NCBI GenBank assembly: GCA_023229425.1
Contig: JALNZG010000001.1
Span: 248,001-312,000 of the forward strand
DNA length: 64,000 nucleotides
DNA from: Ignavibacteriaceae bacterium
GTDB lineage: Bacteria; Bacteroidota; Ignavibacteria; Ignavibacteriales; Ignavibacteriaceae
Direction: 5' to 3'
The stretch's first letter is position 1. Every line of letters starts with the position of its first letter. The translations under genes and the position numbers were made by a program. Below the pieces are notes generated by a model. That model saw only the letters and a program-made list of their open reading frames with translations. It was not told where the DNA came from and searched no databases. This document shows positions 17,532 through 25,725 of this stretch, piece after piece.

Positions 17532-18164
17532 TTATTTATTGTTCAGGTATTTTAGAACTGCTTCGGTAGAAGAACGGACTTGCAGTTTTTCATAGATGTT
17601 TCTTAAATGGCTTCGCACGGTTTCAGTGCCGATAAAGAGAGAAGCGGCGATTTCTTTATACCGTTTTCCTTTGGCAAGATGTTCTAAAATTTCCCACTCT
17701 CTTTCCGATAGCATTGCTTTAACTTCATTTTTTTTCGGAACGCTGTCAAATGATTTAACTACCATTCTTGCAATTTGCATTGACATCGGCGAGCCCCCTT
17801 CATGCGCTTCTTTTATTGCCGCAAGGAGTTTTTCTTTTGGCGTACGTTTTAGCAAGTAACCTATAGCTCCGCTTGCTAACGCTTCAAAAACTTTTTCACT
17901 ATCATCATACATCGTAAGCATAACAATTTGCGAATGTTGAAGATGCGGTTTCAATTTTTTGATGCATTCTATACCGGACTCGTCCGGCAAGTTAATATCC
18001 ATTAAAATAACATTTGGACTTAAACCAGGCAAAGTATTAATCGCTGTCTGTGAATCGGGACAAGCGCCGATGCAGGTATATTCTTCAGTTGAGTTTAATA
18101 ATAACTCTAAACTTTGAGAAATCTCAAGATTATCCTCTACTATTGCAACGGTAATTTTGTTCAT
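17532..18164 (-). CDS. NarL/LuxR-family response regulator
   Basis: 210 residues: receiver (VAIVEDNLEISQ, VILMDINLPDESG with phospho-Asp near 55, MLTMYDD, YLLKRTPKEKL) and C-terminal LuxR helix-turn-helix (LSEREWEILEHLAKGKRYKEIAASLFIGTETVRSHLRNIYEKL). It lies 73 bases downstream of the propeller kinase gene on the same strand, so they are a pair, but it has its own predicted promoter with a palindrome that may be its own binding site. Confidence 0.95.
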   Translation of the reverse strand: MNKITVAIVEDNLEISQSLELLLNSTEEYTCIGACPDSQTAINTLPGLSPNVILMDINLPDESGIECIKKLKPHLQHSQIVMLTMYDDSEKVFEALASGAIGYLLKRTPKEKLLAAIKEAHEGGSPMSMQIARMVVKSFDSVPKKNEVKAMLSEREWEILEHLAKGKRYKEIAASLFIGTETVRSHLRNIYEKLQVRSSTEAVLKYLNNK

Positions 18165-18189
18165 GTGCTCCCATCCATTAATATTAATT

Positions 18190-18235
18190 CAAATTTAGTC
18201 TTCTAAAATTAAACTACTCTCACACAAATGTGTGA
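18190..18235 (-). promoter_or_regulatory. predicted autoregulatory operator and promoter of the NarL-type regulator
   Basis: A perfect palindrome TCACACAAATGTGTGA (18220-18235) followed on the minus strand by GAG, 19 bases and TAAATTTG (18190-18197), a full match to TAnnTTTG. The regulator's ATG follows at 18164. The geometry is identical to that in front of the cargo gene at 17402. Confidence 0.6.
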
Positions 18236-18237
18236 AT

Positions 18238-21225
18238 TTATTGTATCGGTAGTTTAATATTTACTATCGTTCCGGTAGGTTGAGCATTTACAATATCAAA
18301 TCTTCCCTTAAAATCCTCAATTCTTTTTCTCATATTCTTCAGCCCGTTGCTGAACTGATCCCCATGGGTAAGATCAATCCCTTTCCCATCATCTTCAAGT
18401 TGAAGACAAAAAAAAGAATTCTCTAAGGCAATTTTTAACTTTACCGTATCGGCTCGAGAATGTTTAACTATATTATTCACAGCTTCTTTTATTACAAGGA
18501 ATAAATTATGTCTCAGTTCCGCATGAATAAAATGCACCGGAATCGTATCGGGAATATTGATGATAAATTCAATTTCAGTTGATGATAAATATTCTTCAAT
18601 ATATTGGACGATATAATAAATGGTTTTATCAAGTGTATCGTTTTTAGGATTTACCGCCCAAACAATTTCATCCATTGTTAACGCAACATTTCTGCTTGCT
18701 TCGGAAATTTTGCTCAGGTCATTTTCTAATTGAATGTTATCAGTCAAATTTCTTTTAGCCAAATCGCTCATCAGCGAAATTTTAGTTAAACTTGCCCCAA
18801 GTTCATCGTGCATATCTTTGGAAATTCTCATCCGTTCTCTTTCTAATGCAGCTTCGGCTTCAAGTAATTTTACTTTCCGTTTATATTTTCTTTTAAAATA
18901 AAGGAGAAGATAAATTGTTATGAACCCCACAACAGCTATGGCAGCAAGAATTTCAAACCATAATGTCTGCCAAAAATATGGGCGAATAGTGAAACCAATT
19001 ATCGCAGCTTTATTGCTTTCTGTTCCATCCGGAGTAACAGCAACTACTTTAAACGTATAACTGCCGTGAGGAAGGTGAGTGAAAAATACCTGGCGACGCG
19101 TTCCGACAAACACCCAATCTTTATCAATTCCTTCAAGCATGTATTTGTACTTTAGATATTTTCCCTGGAGAAAAGAAATTCCGCCGTAATTGATCTGTAT
19201 TGATTCGGTATTGGGCGGGAGGTTCCCCAATAGTTCTTTCGAACTTTCCTTGTAATTGATAAAAATATCATCAATATAAACGCTGGGTGTTTCAACAGTT
19301 GTTGAAAAAAGTTTTGGATCGATCACAACAACACCATCATTTGAAGGAGCGTAAATTTTCCCCGAGCCAGAAATACAGCCTGCATTGTCGGCAACTGCAT
19401 TAAACTCATCACTTATCATTCCGTCATTCTTTCCAAAAAGACTAAAGACAAGTTTTTCAGTTTTTCCGTTAGCAACGTTATTTAATGTTCTTCTTTCAAG
19501 TGAGAAAACACCTTGATCCGAAGTAGCCCAAAAGTGTCCTTTTCCATCATATAAAAGTTTTTTAATGGTGTTGGAATAAAGTCCGTTCAGTTCGTTAAAG
19601 TTGAAAATGACATTATCTTTAATCTGGCTAATTCCCGAAACGCTTGTTCCGACCCAGATAACCCCTTCTTCGTCTTCAATAATTGAATTGACAATATTAT
19701 TCGCTAAGCCGTCTTTATCAGAAACGGTTTTTATAATTAGACCGCTGCTGCTTAGAACGGAAATACCTCCGCCGGATGTTCCAATCCAAAAATTGTTTTT
19801 GCTGTCTTTGCAGATGCAAGCAATAAAATCGCTTGTAAGCCCGGAGGATTTGTCAATAATTTTTACTTTCCCGTTCTTCAATAAAACAACGCCGGCGCCA
19901 TTTGTTCCTATCCAGAGGGTTCCATCATCATCGAATTTTAATGAGCGGATAAAATTTACTTTCAACAGTTTGCGGTCTGCGACCTGAATTATTTTGCCAT
20001 CAACAATTTTTAATAAACCGTGTAAGTGGGTTCCTAAAAATATTTCTCCCTTTGCATTAGCTGCCCACGCATGAACGGCTAGGTCGGGAATGGTTGATTT
20101 GATCGGGATGAGTTTGTTTACTTGTTCGTTATACTTTGCAATTCCGTCGCTTGTTCCGATCCATAAAATATCATCCGGGGCTTTAAAAACAGTTCGGGCT
20201 TTTTTATTCGGCAGTCCTAGCGGTTCAGAGATCACCTTTATTTTATTTTGCTTAAGAAGGGAAAGTCCGCCGGTTAAACTGCAAATCCACACGCCGAATT
20301 TGGCCGGCAGTACCTGGGAAATATCATCGGAGAGCAAGAGGTTATTTTTATTAAGATGTACAAACGTTTTGCCGTTGTAAATATAAATCCCATAATTAGA
20401 AGTAGAGAACCATAAATTTCCTTCATCATCTTCAACAATATGGTTAATTGCCTTTCCTTTTAAAGGAAGCAGCGCTTTATCAATATCAAATGATTCGCCG
20501 TTAAAAGTAAAAACACCTTGATGCGTTGCAGCTAGAATTTTCCCTTTTGAATCCTGAAAAATTTGTTCGACTGCGGAATTGGGCAATCCATTCGATCTGT
20601 TAAATATTTTAATTCCCTTTTCGCTAAAAAGATTTATCCCTTCGTCGTATGTACCGATCCATATTCTTTCTTGTTTATCAATTAAAAGAGAATGAATATC
20701 ATTGCTGCTCAATCCGTTTTCTTTGTTGATTACTTTGAGTCTCCCCTTGTTAAAAATATTTAATCCCCCGCCGAAAGTTCCGATATAAATTCTTCCGTTC
20801 TTATCTTCTGCAAACGAACTTGGATGATTTAGAGAAAGCCCTTGATCCTCCGATATTCTTTTAAAATTTTGCTGATCCATAACGATAAATCCGGCGCCTC
20901 CGTTAGTAAACCAAATCCTTCCGCTGTGATCTTTAAATAAATCCGCAGCAATATTCGCTTTTATTTGGGGAATGTTTGCGGCATTAAAGACTTTGAACTC
21001 AGAACCGTCAAATCTTCCTAGTCCATTGCTGGTTCCAATCCAGAAAAAACCGTCCTCACCTTTTACTATGCCGTAAAGAGTATTTGATGGCAACCCGTCA
21101 TACTTTGTCCAGACTTGAAGAGAATATTCGGATCGAATATCTTTAACGGAAAAATCAAATCTGAATTGTCCGTTTAACGGGGAAGCAAAATAAAGGATCA
21201 GAATGATCGGGTAAACGAATTTCAT
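18238..21225 (-). CDS. two-component regulator propeller sensor kinase (HisKA_3)
   Basis: 995 residues: signal sequence, then about twelve Reg_prop repeats forming two propellers (recurring IWIGT..GGG and DGFFWIGTSNGLGRFDG patterns, residues about 35-590), a Y_Y_Y domain (GGISFLQGKYLKYKYMLEGIDKDWV ... LPHGSYTFKVVAV), one transmembrane helix (ILAAIAVVGFITIYLLLYF) and a NarL-partner kinase core with RISKDMHDELGASLTKISLMSDL (phospho-His), REAVNNIVKHSRAD-like N box (reads KEAVNNIVKHS) and LEDDGKGID. Unlike many Bacteroides hybrids it has no fused receiver or AraC domain; the partner regulator is the adjacent gene. Such sensors typically detect periplasmic glycans or other polymers. Confidence 0.93.
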   Translation of the reverse strand: MKFVYPIILILYFASPLNGQFRFDFSVKDIRSEYSLQVWTKYDGLPSNTLYGIVKGEDGFFWIGTSNGLGRFDGSEFKVFNAANIPQIKANIAADLFKDHSGRIWFTNGGAGFIVMDQQNFKRISEDQGLSLNHPSSFAEDKNGRIYIGTFGGGLNIFNKGRLKVINKENGLSSNDIHSLLIDKQERIWIGTYDEGINLFSEKGIKIFNRSNGLPNSAVEQIFQDSKGKILAATHQGVFTFNGESFDIDKALLPLKGKAINHIVEDDEGNLWFSTSNYGIYIYNGKTFVHLNKNNLLLSDDISQVLPAKFGVWICSLTGGLSLLKQNKIKVISEPLGLPNKKARTVFKAPDDILWIGTSDGIAKYNEQVNKLIPIKSTIPDLAVHAWAANAKGEIFLGTHLHGLLKIVDGKIIQVADRKLLKVNFIRSLKFDDDGTLWIGTNGAGVVLLKNGKVKIIDKSSGLTSDFIACICKDSKNNFWIGTSGGGISVLSSSGLIIKTVSDKDGLANNIVNSIIEDEEGVIWVGTSVSGISQIKDNVIFNFNELNGLYSNTIKKLLYDGKGHFWATSDQGVFSLERRTLNNVANGKTEKLVFSLFGKNDGMISDEFNAVADNAGCISGSGKIYAPSNDGVVVIDPKLFSTTVETPSVYIDDIFINYKESSKELLGNLPPNTESIQINYGGISFLQGKYLKYKYMLEGIDKDWVFVGTRRQVFFTHLPHGSYTFKVVAVTPDGTESNKAAIIGFTIRPYFWQTLWFEILAAIAVVGFITIYLLLYFKRKYKRKVKLLEAEAALERERMRISKDMHDELGASLTKISLMSDLAKRNLTDNIQLENDLSKISEASRNVALTMDEIVWAVNPKNDTLDKTIYYIVQYIEEYLSSTEIEFIINIPDTIPVHFIHAELRHNLFLVIKEAVNNIVKHSRADTVKLKIALENSFFCLQLEDDGKGIDLTHGDQFSNGLKNMRKRIEDFKGRFDIVNAQPTGTIVNIKLPIQ

Positions 21226-21278
21226 TTAAATAACTGCATAAGTTGATTTTTCTATCTAATAGATATTTGATTTAGAGG

Positions 21279-21286
21279 CAAATTTA
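21279..21286 (-). promoter_or_regulatory. candidate -7 element of the propeller kinase gene
   Basis: TAAATTTG on the minus strand, 53 bases before the start at 21225, matches TAnnTTTG; an ATTG about 22 bases upstream could be a weak -33 box. The CACAC palindrome of the two neighbouring promoters is absent here. Confidence 0.4.
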
Positions 21287-21381
21287 ATAAAAATATTTTG
21301 TTATTGAACAATAAAACAGTTTTGAAATGAACCGAAATAATTTTTAAACTGTTTATCTTATAGCAAACAAAAAAGAGTAAT

Positions 21382-21642
21382 ATGAAGTTAGAATTATTTT
21401 ACGGGATCACTTGTCCGCATTGCAGAGTTTTTAAAAGATTACTCAAAGAAATTCTCCCGCAGTATGGAGATAAATTTGAATTAAAGGAGACGTTAGTAAG
21501 TTCTCCTCTTGGCTGGATTAGAAGTTTTAAGCTTGGTATTCATGCCGTGCCGGTTCTGTTACTAAACGATGAAATAATATTTAGAAGTTTACCTACAAAA
21601 GAAGAACTTATCAATAAACTAAACGAAAGGATCAAAACATGA
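21382..21642 (+). CDS. thioredoxin/glutaredoxin-like protein
   Basis: 86 residues with the redox motif CPHC at residues 11-14 (FYGITCPHCRVFKRLL) and the cis-Pro loop AVPVLLLNDE, followed by the usual C-terminal helix. It lacks a signal peptide, so it is cytoplasmic. It overlaps the next small gene by 4 bases. Confidence 0.85.
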   Translation: MKLELFYGITCPHCRVFKRLLKEILPQYGDKFELKETLVSSPLGWIRSFKLGIHAVPVLLLNDEIIFRSLPTKEELINKLNERIKT

Positions 21643-21851
21643 ACAAAAAACTTCGCTGCCCGATGGGCATACCCGGTGGGATAATTGCCGCTATAGTTGG
21701 ATTAGTAGGAATGGTAATTAGTTTCAACACCGCTAATTGGCTGTCGTTTGCATTTGCAGGCGCATTATTTCTAATCGGCGGGCCTGTTGCAAGAATAACC
21801 ATGATGGTACATACCGCATTAGACCAGATTGAGGAATTGAAGAAGAAGTAA
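21639..21851 (+). CDS. small membrane protein
   Basis: 70 residues with two hydrophobic segments (GGIIAAIVGLVGMVISF and LSFAFAGALFLIGGPVA) and a charged C-terminus. Start codon overlaps the stop of the thioredoxin-like gene (ATGA), indicating coupling. No family recognised; the pair may handle a membrane thiol or metal. Confidence 0.75.
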   Translation: MNKKLRCPMGIPGGIIAAIVGLVGMVISFNTANWLSFAFAGALFLIGGPVARITMMVHTALDQIEELKKK

Positions 21852-21899
21852 GCTGAAAGTAATCAGTCAGCAGTCTTCAGTTTTCAGTCAACAGTTACC
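21852..21899. repeat. degenerate CAGTCAACAGT-type repeat
   Basis: Imperfect units of CAGTCAGCAGT/CAGTCAACAGT follow the stop of the small membrane protein gene. The core AGTCAACAGT also occurs inside the coding region of the cargo gene near 15200 on the opposite strand. Confidence 0.55.
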
Positions 21900-21914
21900 A
21901 GATTTAATTGATTG

Positions 21915-21947
21915 AAACCACCGACGTTTTCAAAACGTCGGTGGTTT
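21915..21947. terminator. bidirectional strong hairpin
   Basis: AAACCACCGACGTTTT, one base, AAAACGTCGGTGGTTT: perfect 16-base arms with T runs on both strands. It lies 64 bases past the small membrane protein gene and likely ends that transcript; it could also be a mobile palindrome. Confidence 0.75.
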
Positions 21948-21977
21948 TGATGTCCTCTAACAAGAAAAATTTTTTAG

Positions 21978-22032
21978 TTGTTTCCATAACCCTTAAGTTT
22001 ACTCATTAACATTTTAGATTTTATGGAAACAA
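21978..22032. promoter_or_regulatory. widely spaced inverted repeat upstream of gdhA
   Basis: TTGTTTCCATAA (21978-21989) and TTATGGAAACAA (22021-22032) are perfect 12-base inverted copies 31 bases apart, about 180 bases before the gdhA start. It could be a dimer or looped operator. The remaining bases of this 357-base gap hold no gene. Confidence 0.5.
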
Positions 22033-22208
22033 TTTCTCAAAACAGCCGGATTTTCATCGTCAAAAAAATGGAAAAAAGATGAACCCCGTCTGCACACACT
22101 TCGTAAAGCGAAAAACTTTAGTCCTTTCTTTATTCATACCAGCCATAAAATCTGTCTTAACTAATAAAATTTATTTTAATCACAAGCAAAAATTTAATTG
22201 AGGTTATA

Positions 22209-23549
22209 ATGTCAGAGTATCTTCAAAGGTTATTGGCGGATGTAAAAGCAAAAAATCCCGCAGAACCTGAGTTTCATCAAGCGGTTCAAGAAGTTGCCGA
22301 ATCACTTGAAATTGTTTTAGAAAAACATCCCGAATACAAACACGCAAAAATTTTAGAGCGAATGGTTGAGCCGGAAAGGGTAATCACTTTTCGCGTTCCC
22401 TGGATGGACGATCAGGGAGAAATCCACGTTAACCGCGGTTACCGCATCGAGTTTAACAGCGCCATCGGACCATACAAAGGAGGTTTACGTTTTCACCCTT
22501 CGGTAACAATGGGTATTTTAAAATTCTTAGGTTTTGAACAAACATTCAAAAACAGTTTAACTACTTTACCGATGGGTGGCGGTAAAGGCGGTTCCGATTT
22601 CGATCCCAAAGGAAAAAGCGATAACGAAGTTATGCGTTTCTGTCAAAGTTTTATGTCGGAATTATTTAGACACATCGGTCCAAACACCGACGTTCCCGCG
22701 GGCGATATTGGAGTTGGCGGCAGAGAGATCGGTTTTCTATTTGGTCAATATAAAAGATTAAAAAATGAATTCACCGGCGTATTAACCGGCAAAGGAATTA
22801 ACTGGGGCGGCTCGCTCATTCGTCCCGAAGCAACCGGTTTTGGTGGAGTCTATTTTGTAAAAGAAATGTTAAAAACCATCAATGAGAGTATTGAAGGAAA
22901 AACTTTTGCTGTTTCCGGATTTGGAAATGTTGCTTGGGGAGCAATAACAAAGATTAATCAGCTTGGCGGAAAAGTTCTAACAATTTCCGGTCCTGACGGT
23001 TTTATTTATGATAAAGCCGGAATTTCAGGAGAGAAGATTGATTATCTCTTAGAAATGCGTGCAAGCGCTAAAGATACCGTTAAAGATTATTCTGATAAAT
23101 TCGGCGCTGAGTTTGTTGCCGGAAAACGTCCTTGGAGCGTTAAAGTTGATGTTGCCATGCCTTGCGCAACGCAAAATGAACTTGATCATAACAACGCAAA
23201 AGAACTTATTAACAACGGCGTTAAGTGTGTTTGCGAAGTTGCAAATATGCCTACAACGTTGGAAGGGTATCATACGTTTAGGGAAGCCGGAATTCTTTTC
23301 GCTCCGGGAAAGGCAGCTAATGCCGGTGGTGTTGCTACATCAGGACTTGAGATGTCACAAAACAGTATGCGTCTGCCTTGGTCAGCGGAAGAAGTTGATA
23401 AACGTTTGCACGAAATTATGATTAGAATTCATAACACGTGTATTGAAACTTCAGCCCGTTTTGGTACGCCGGGAAATTATGTTAACGGCGCAAACATCGC
23501 CGGTTTCTTAAAAGTTGCCGATGCAATGATGGATCAAGGTTTAGTATAA
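22209..23549 (+). CDS. gdhA: glutamate dehydrogenase (hexameric, small subunit type)
   Basis: 446 residues, the usual length of hexameric S50-I GDH, interconverting glutamate and 2-oxoglutarate plus ammonia. Motifs: GYRIEFNSAIGPYKGGLRFHPSV, catalytic-Lys region LPMGGGKGGSDFDPKGKSD, DVPAGDIGVGGREIG, RPEATGFGGVYF and the Rossmann GFGNVAWGA. Close similarity to E. coli-type NADP enzymes suggests an assimilatory role, but I did not test cofactor residues. It is a single-gene unit with its own terminator. Confidence 0.96.
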   Translation: MSEYLQRLLADVKAKNPAEPEFHQAVQEVAESLEIVLEKHPEYKHAKILERMVEPERVITFRVPWMDDQGEIHVNRGYRIEFNSAIGPYKGGLRFHPSVTMGILKFLGFEQTFKNSLTTLPMGGGKGGSDFDPKGKSDNEVMRFCQSFMSELFRHIGPNTDVPAGDIGVGGREIGFLFGQYKRLKNEFTGVLTGKGINWGGSLIRPEATGFGGVYFVKEMLKTINESIEGKTFAVSGFGNVAWGAITKINQLGGKVLTISGPDGFIYDKAGISGEKIDYLLEMRASAKDTVKDYSDKFGAEFVAGKRPWSVKVDVAMPCATQNELDHNNAKELINNGVKCVCEVANMPTTLEGYHTFREAGILFAPGKAANAGGVATSGLEMSQNSMRLPWSAEEVDKRLHEIMIRIHNTCIETSARFGTPGNYVNGANIAGFLKVADAMMDQGLV

Positions 23550-23576
23550 ATTAGGAATTACGAATTAGGAATGAAT

Positions 23577-23607
23577 AAAAAAAGCGAGAAGTAATTCTCG
23601 CTTTTTT
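23577..23607. terminator. gdhA terminator (bidirectional)
   Basis: AGCGAGAA, GTAA, TTCTCGCT flanked by A7 and T6 runs; it ends gdhA and can also serve the converging LytTR-type operon. The bases just before it are a degenerate AATTACGAATTAGG repeat, and just after it is an ATTTGG..GGGATTTG segment related to the element at 26789. Confidence 0.85.
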
Positions 23608-23646
23608 GTTATTTGGAATTTGCTTTTTGGGATTTGTTTTTTGCTT

Positions 23647-24378
23647 TTATAAACTCAGCATATCTCTAAACTTTACAGATTGCCTTCTTGAAACTTCCAC
23701 TTTTTGACCGCCTTTTAATTTCACAAGAAGTCCGCCGTTGAGCCAGGGCTCAATATTATCAATCCATTTTAAGTTAACAATGTGTTTTCTGTTTACACGG
23801 AAAAAAGTCCGCGGATCGAGTCTTTCATCAAGAGAATTAAGTGTTCGCAGTATCAGCGGTTTAAAGTCGTTAAAATAAAGGCGGGCGTAATTTCCTTCAG
23901 ACTCAAACAAGCGAATTTCGGCTAATTTAACAAACCAGCATCGGTCGCCATCCTTCACAAAAACTTGATCCTCCGCTGTAAGATATCGTTTCTCGGTAGA
24001 AATAAATTTTTCAGCATGCTGCAGGTGGATTGTTTTTGCCGTCACACGTTTTATCGCTTCTTCAAGCCGATGCGGTTCAATAGGTTTTAGTAAATAGTCT
24101 AGTGCGTTAAATTCAAAAGCTTTTAAAGCGTATTCATCATAAGCAGTAGTAAAAATAACTTCTGGAGCGCTTTCTAAATCTTCGAGTAATTCAAAACCGT
24201 TTTTCCCCGGCATTTGAATATCGAGGAAAAGTAAATCGGGATTAAGTAGTGCAATTTTTTCCGCTGCATCTTTTGCATTTACCGCCTCGGCGATAATTTC
24301 AATTTCCTTAAATGGCACAAGTAGGCGACGTAATTCTGTGCGCGCTAAGCGTTCGTCATCAACAATAATTGCTTTCAT
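23647..24378 (-). CDS. LytTR-family response regulator
   Basis: 243 residues: receiver (IIVDDERLARTELRRLL, LLFLDIQMPGKNGFELL with phospho-Asp near 54, FTTAYDEYALKAFEFNALDYLLKPI) and C-terminal LytTR DNA-binding domain (FVKLAEIRLFESEGNYARLYF ... FFRVNRKHIVNLKWID ... VEVSRRQSVKFRDML). Start overlaps the kinase stop (ATGA), so the two are co-transcribed. Confidence 0.95.
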   Translation of the reverse strand: MKAIIVDDERLARTELRRLLVPFKEIEIIAEAVNAKDAAEKIALLNPDLLFLDIQMPGKNGFELLEDLESAPEVIFTTAYDEYALKAFEFNALDYLLKPIEPHRLEEAIKRVTAKTIHLQHAEKFISTEKRYLTAEDQVFVKDGDRCWFVKLAEIRLFESEGNYARLYFNDFKPLILRTLNSLDERLDPRTFFRVNRKHIVNLKWIDNIEPWLNGGLLVKLKGGQKVEVSRRQSVKFRDMLSL

Positions 24379-25436
24379 ATTTTGCTGTCTCCTGCAGGTA
24401 AAATAATTTTTACTTTAACATGTGAATTAAAATTTGTGATGGAAAATTTTGCTTGATCTCCATAAAGCAAATGGAGCCTTTGTTTCGTGTTTGATATTCC
24501 ATATCCTTTAGCCTGCGCAACTGCATCATCTGAAACAGAACCTGAGTTTTCAATTTCAATTTTAAGGAAATCATTTTCCCTCTCAGCGGTAACATTTACA
24601 AATCCTCCTTCGGGAAGTTTTGAAAGTCCGTGCTTTATTCCGTTTTCAACTAAAGTTTGTATCATCATTGGAGGAATTTCGATATTTCTTACATCCGGCA
24701 AATATTCAATCCTATATTTTAGTCTCTCTTCAAAACGGGCTTGCTCCAAACCAAGATAATCCTCTACAGTTTTTATTTCTTCTTCAAAGGGAACTGTTTC
24801 CGTTCTTTCAATTTTTAATGAATAACGGAAAATATTTGAAAGTTGCGTTATCGCAGTTTTTGCTCTCGAAGGATTTTCTTCTATTAAAGCCCGGATGCTG
24901 TTCAACGCATTAAACATAAAGTGGGGGTTTAACTGAGATTTTAAAGTTTTCAACTCAAAATCCTTAACGGCAGCTTCCCAGACTAACCGCTCGATTTCCG
25001 ATTTTTTATAATTTTCAAAATAATGAACAAGAAAATAGATAATTGACCATAGGAAAATTAAAATTCCCGTATTAAACATGGTTACAAAGACGCCTGCAAT
25101 TTTAAATTCATGCATGTTAAAAATTGAAGCGCCAAAATTTATGGCAAGAACCACCATAGTTAAAATAAAGGATATAAGCAGCGTGGAAAATAAAACGCGG
25201 TAAAAAAGTTCTTTCGGAGATTTTTCGATCCATCTCCGTTTTTTAATTACTGACCGAAGGATATGTGTGGAGGCAATTCCAACTAATGCAAAATAAGGAA
25301 AAGTTATTGCCCGCTTCCAACTAAAGCCTCCATACCCTATATAAATCAAAAAATTGAAAATGAAAAAGCCGCCCCATCCGCAGATTTGGCAAATCCAATA
25401 AATTTTGTTTCTGTTTTTTAGAAGATTATTAAACAT
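24375..25436 (-). CDS. LytS/YpdA-type sensor histidine kinase
   Basis: 353 residues with four N-terminal transmembrane segments (FFIFNFLIYIGYGG, ITFPYFALVGIASTHI, LLISFILTMVVLAINF, NTGILIFLWSIIYFLV), a short coiled coil and the His_kinase domain signature LKSQLNPHFMFNALNSIRALIEENP, where the His is phosphorylated, then IPPMMIQTLVENGIKHGLSK and GYGISNTKQRLHLLYG of the ATPase. First gene of the operon with the LytTR regulator. Confidence 0.94.
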   Translation of the reverse strand: MFNNLLKNRNKIYWICQICGWGGFFIFNFLIYIGYGGFSWKRAITFPYFALVGIASTHILRSVIKKRRWIEKSPKELFYRVLFSTLLISFILTMVVLAINFGASIFNMHEFKIAGVFVTMFNTGILIFLWSIIYFLVHYFENYKKSEIERLVWEAAVKDFELKTLKSQLNPHFMFNALNSIRALIEENPSRAKTAITQLSNIFRYSLKIERTETVPFEEEIKTVEDYLGLEQARFEERLKYRIEYLPDVRNIEIPPMMIQTLVENGIKHGLSKLPEGGFVNVTAERENDFLKIEIENSGSVSDDAVAQAKGYGISNTKQRLHLLYGDQAKFSITNFNSHVKVKIILPAGDSKI

Positions 25437-25440
25437 AAAG

Positions 25441-25480
25441 CAACAAGTTGCAAGTAAAAAGTTACAAGTATAAAGTTAAA
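25441..25480. repeat. degenerate AAGTTRCAAGT repeat
   Basis: CAAGTTGCAAGT..AAAGTTACAAGT..AAAGTTAAAGTTG, imperfect units of about 11 bases, immediately upstream of the kinase start on the opposite side. The rest of the gap to 25725 shows no gene. Confidence 0.5.
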
Positions 25481-25725
25481 GTTGAGATGCACAAAAAATT
25501 ACATACCAAGACGATAAAATGGTTTGTAAAAGTTCAGTCAAAAATTAGTTCAATAACGTGCAAGCCATTGTCACTTCTACATTGGCGGCAATATAATTTG
25601 ATGAACGGGAAAAGTGGAACCATTTTTTAAGAACCGTATAAAAAGTTTGTTCGTGATATATTAAGTTAATTCTTTAAAAGTTATATTTGAAAGAGAATCA
25701 AAAAACACTATTTAGAAAGTCCATT

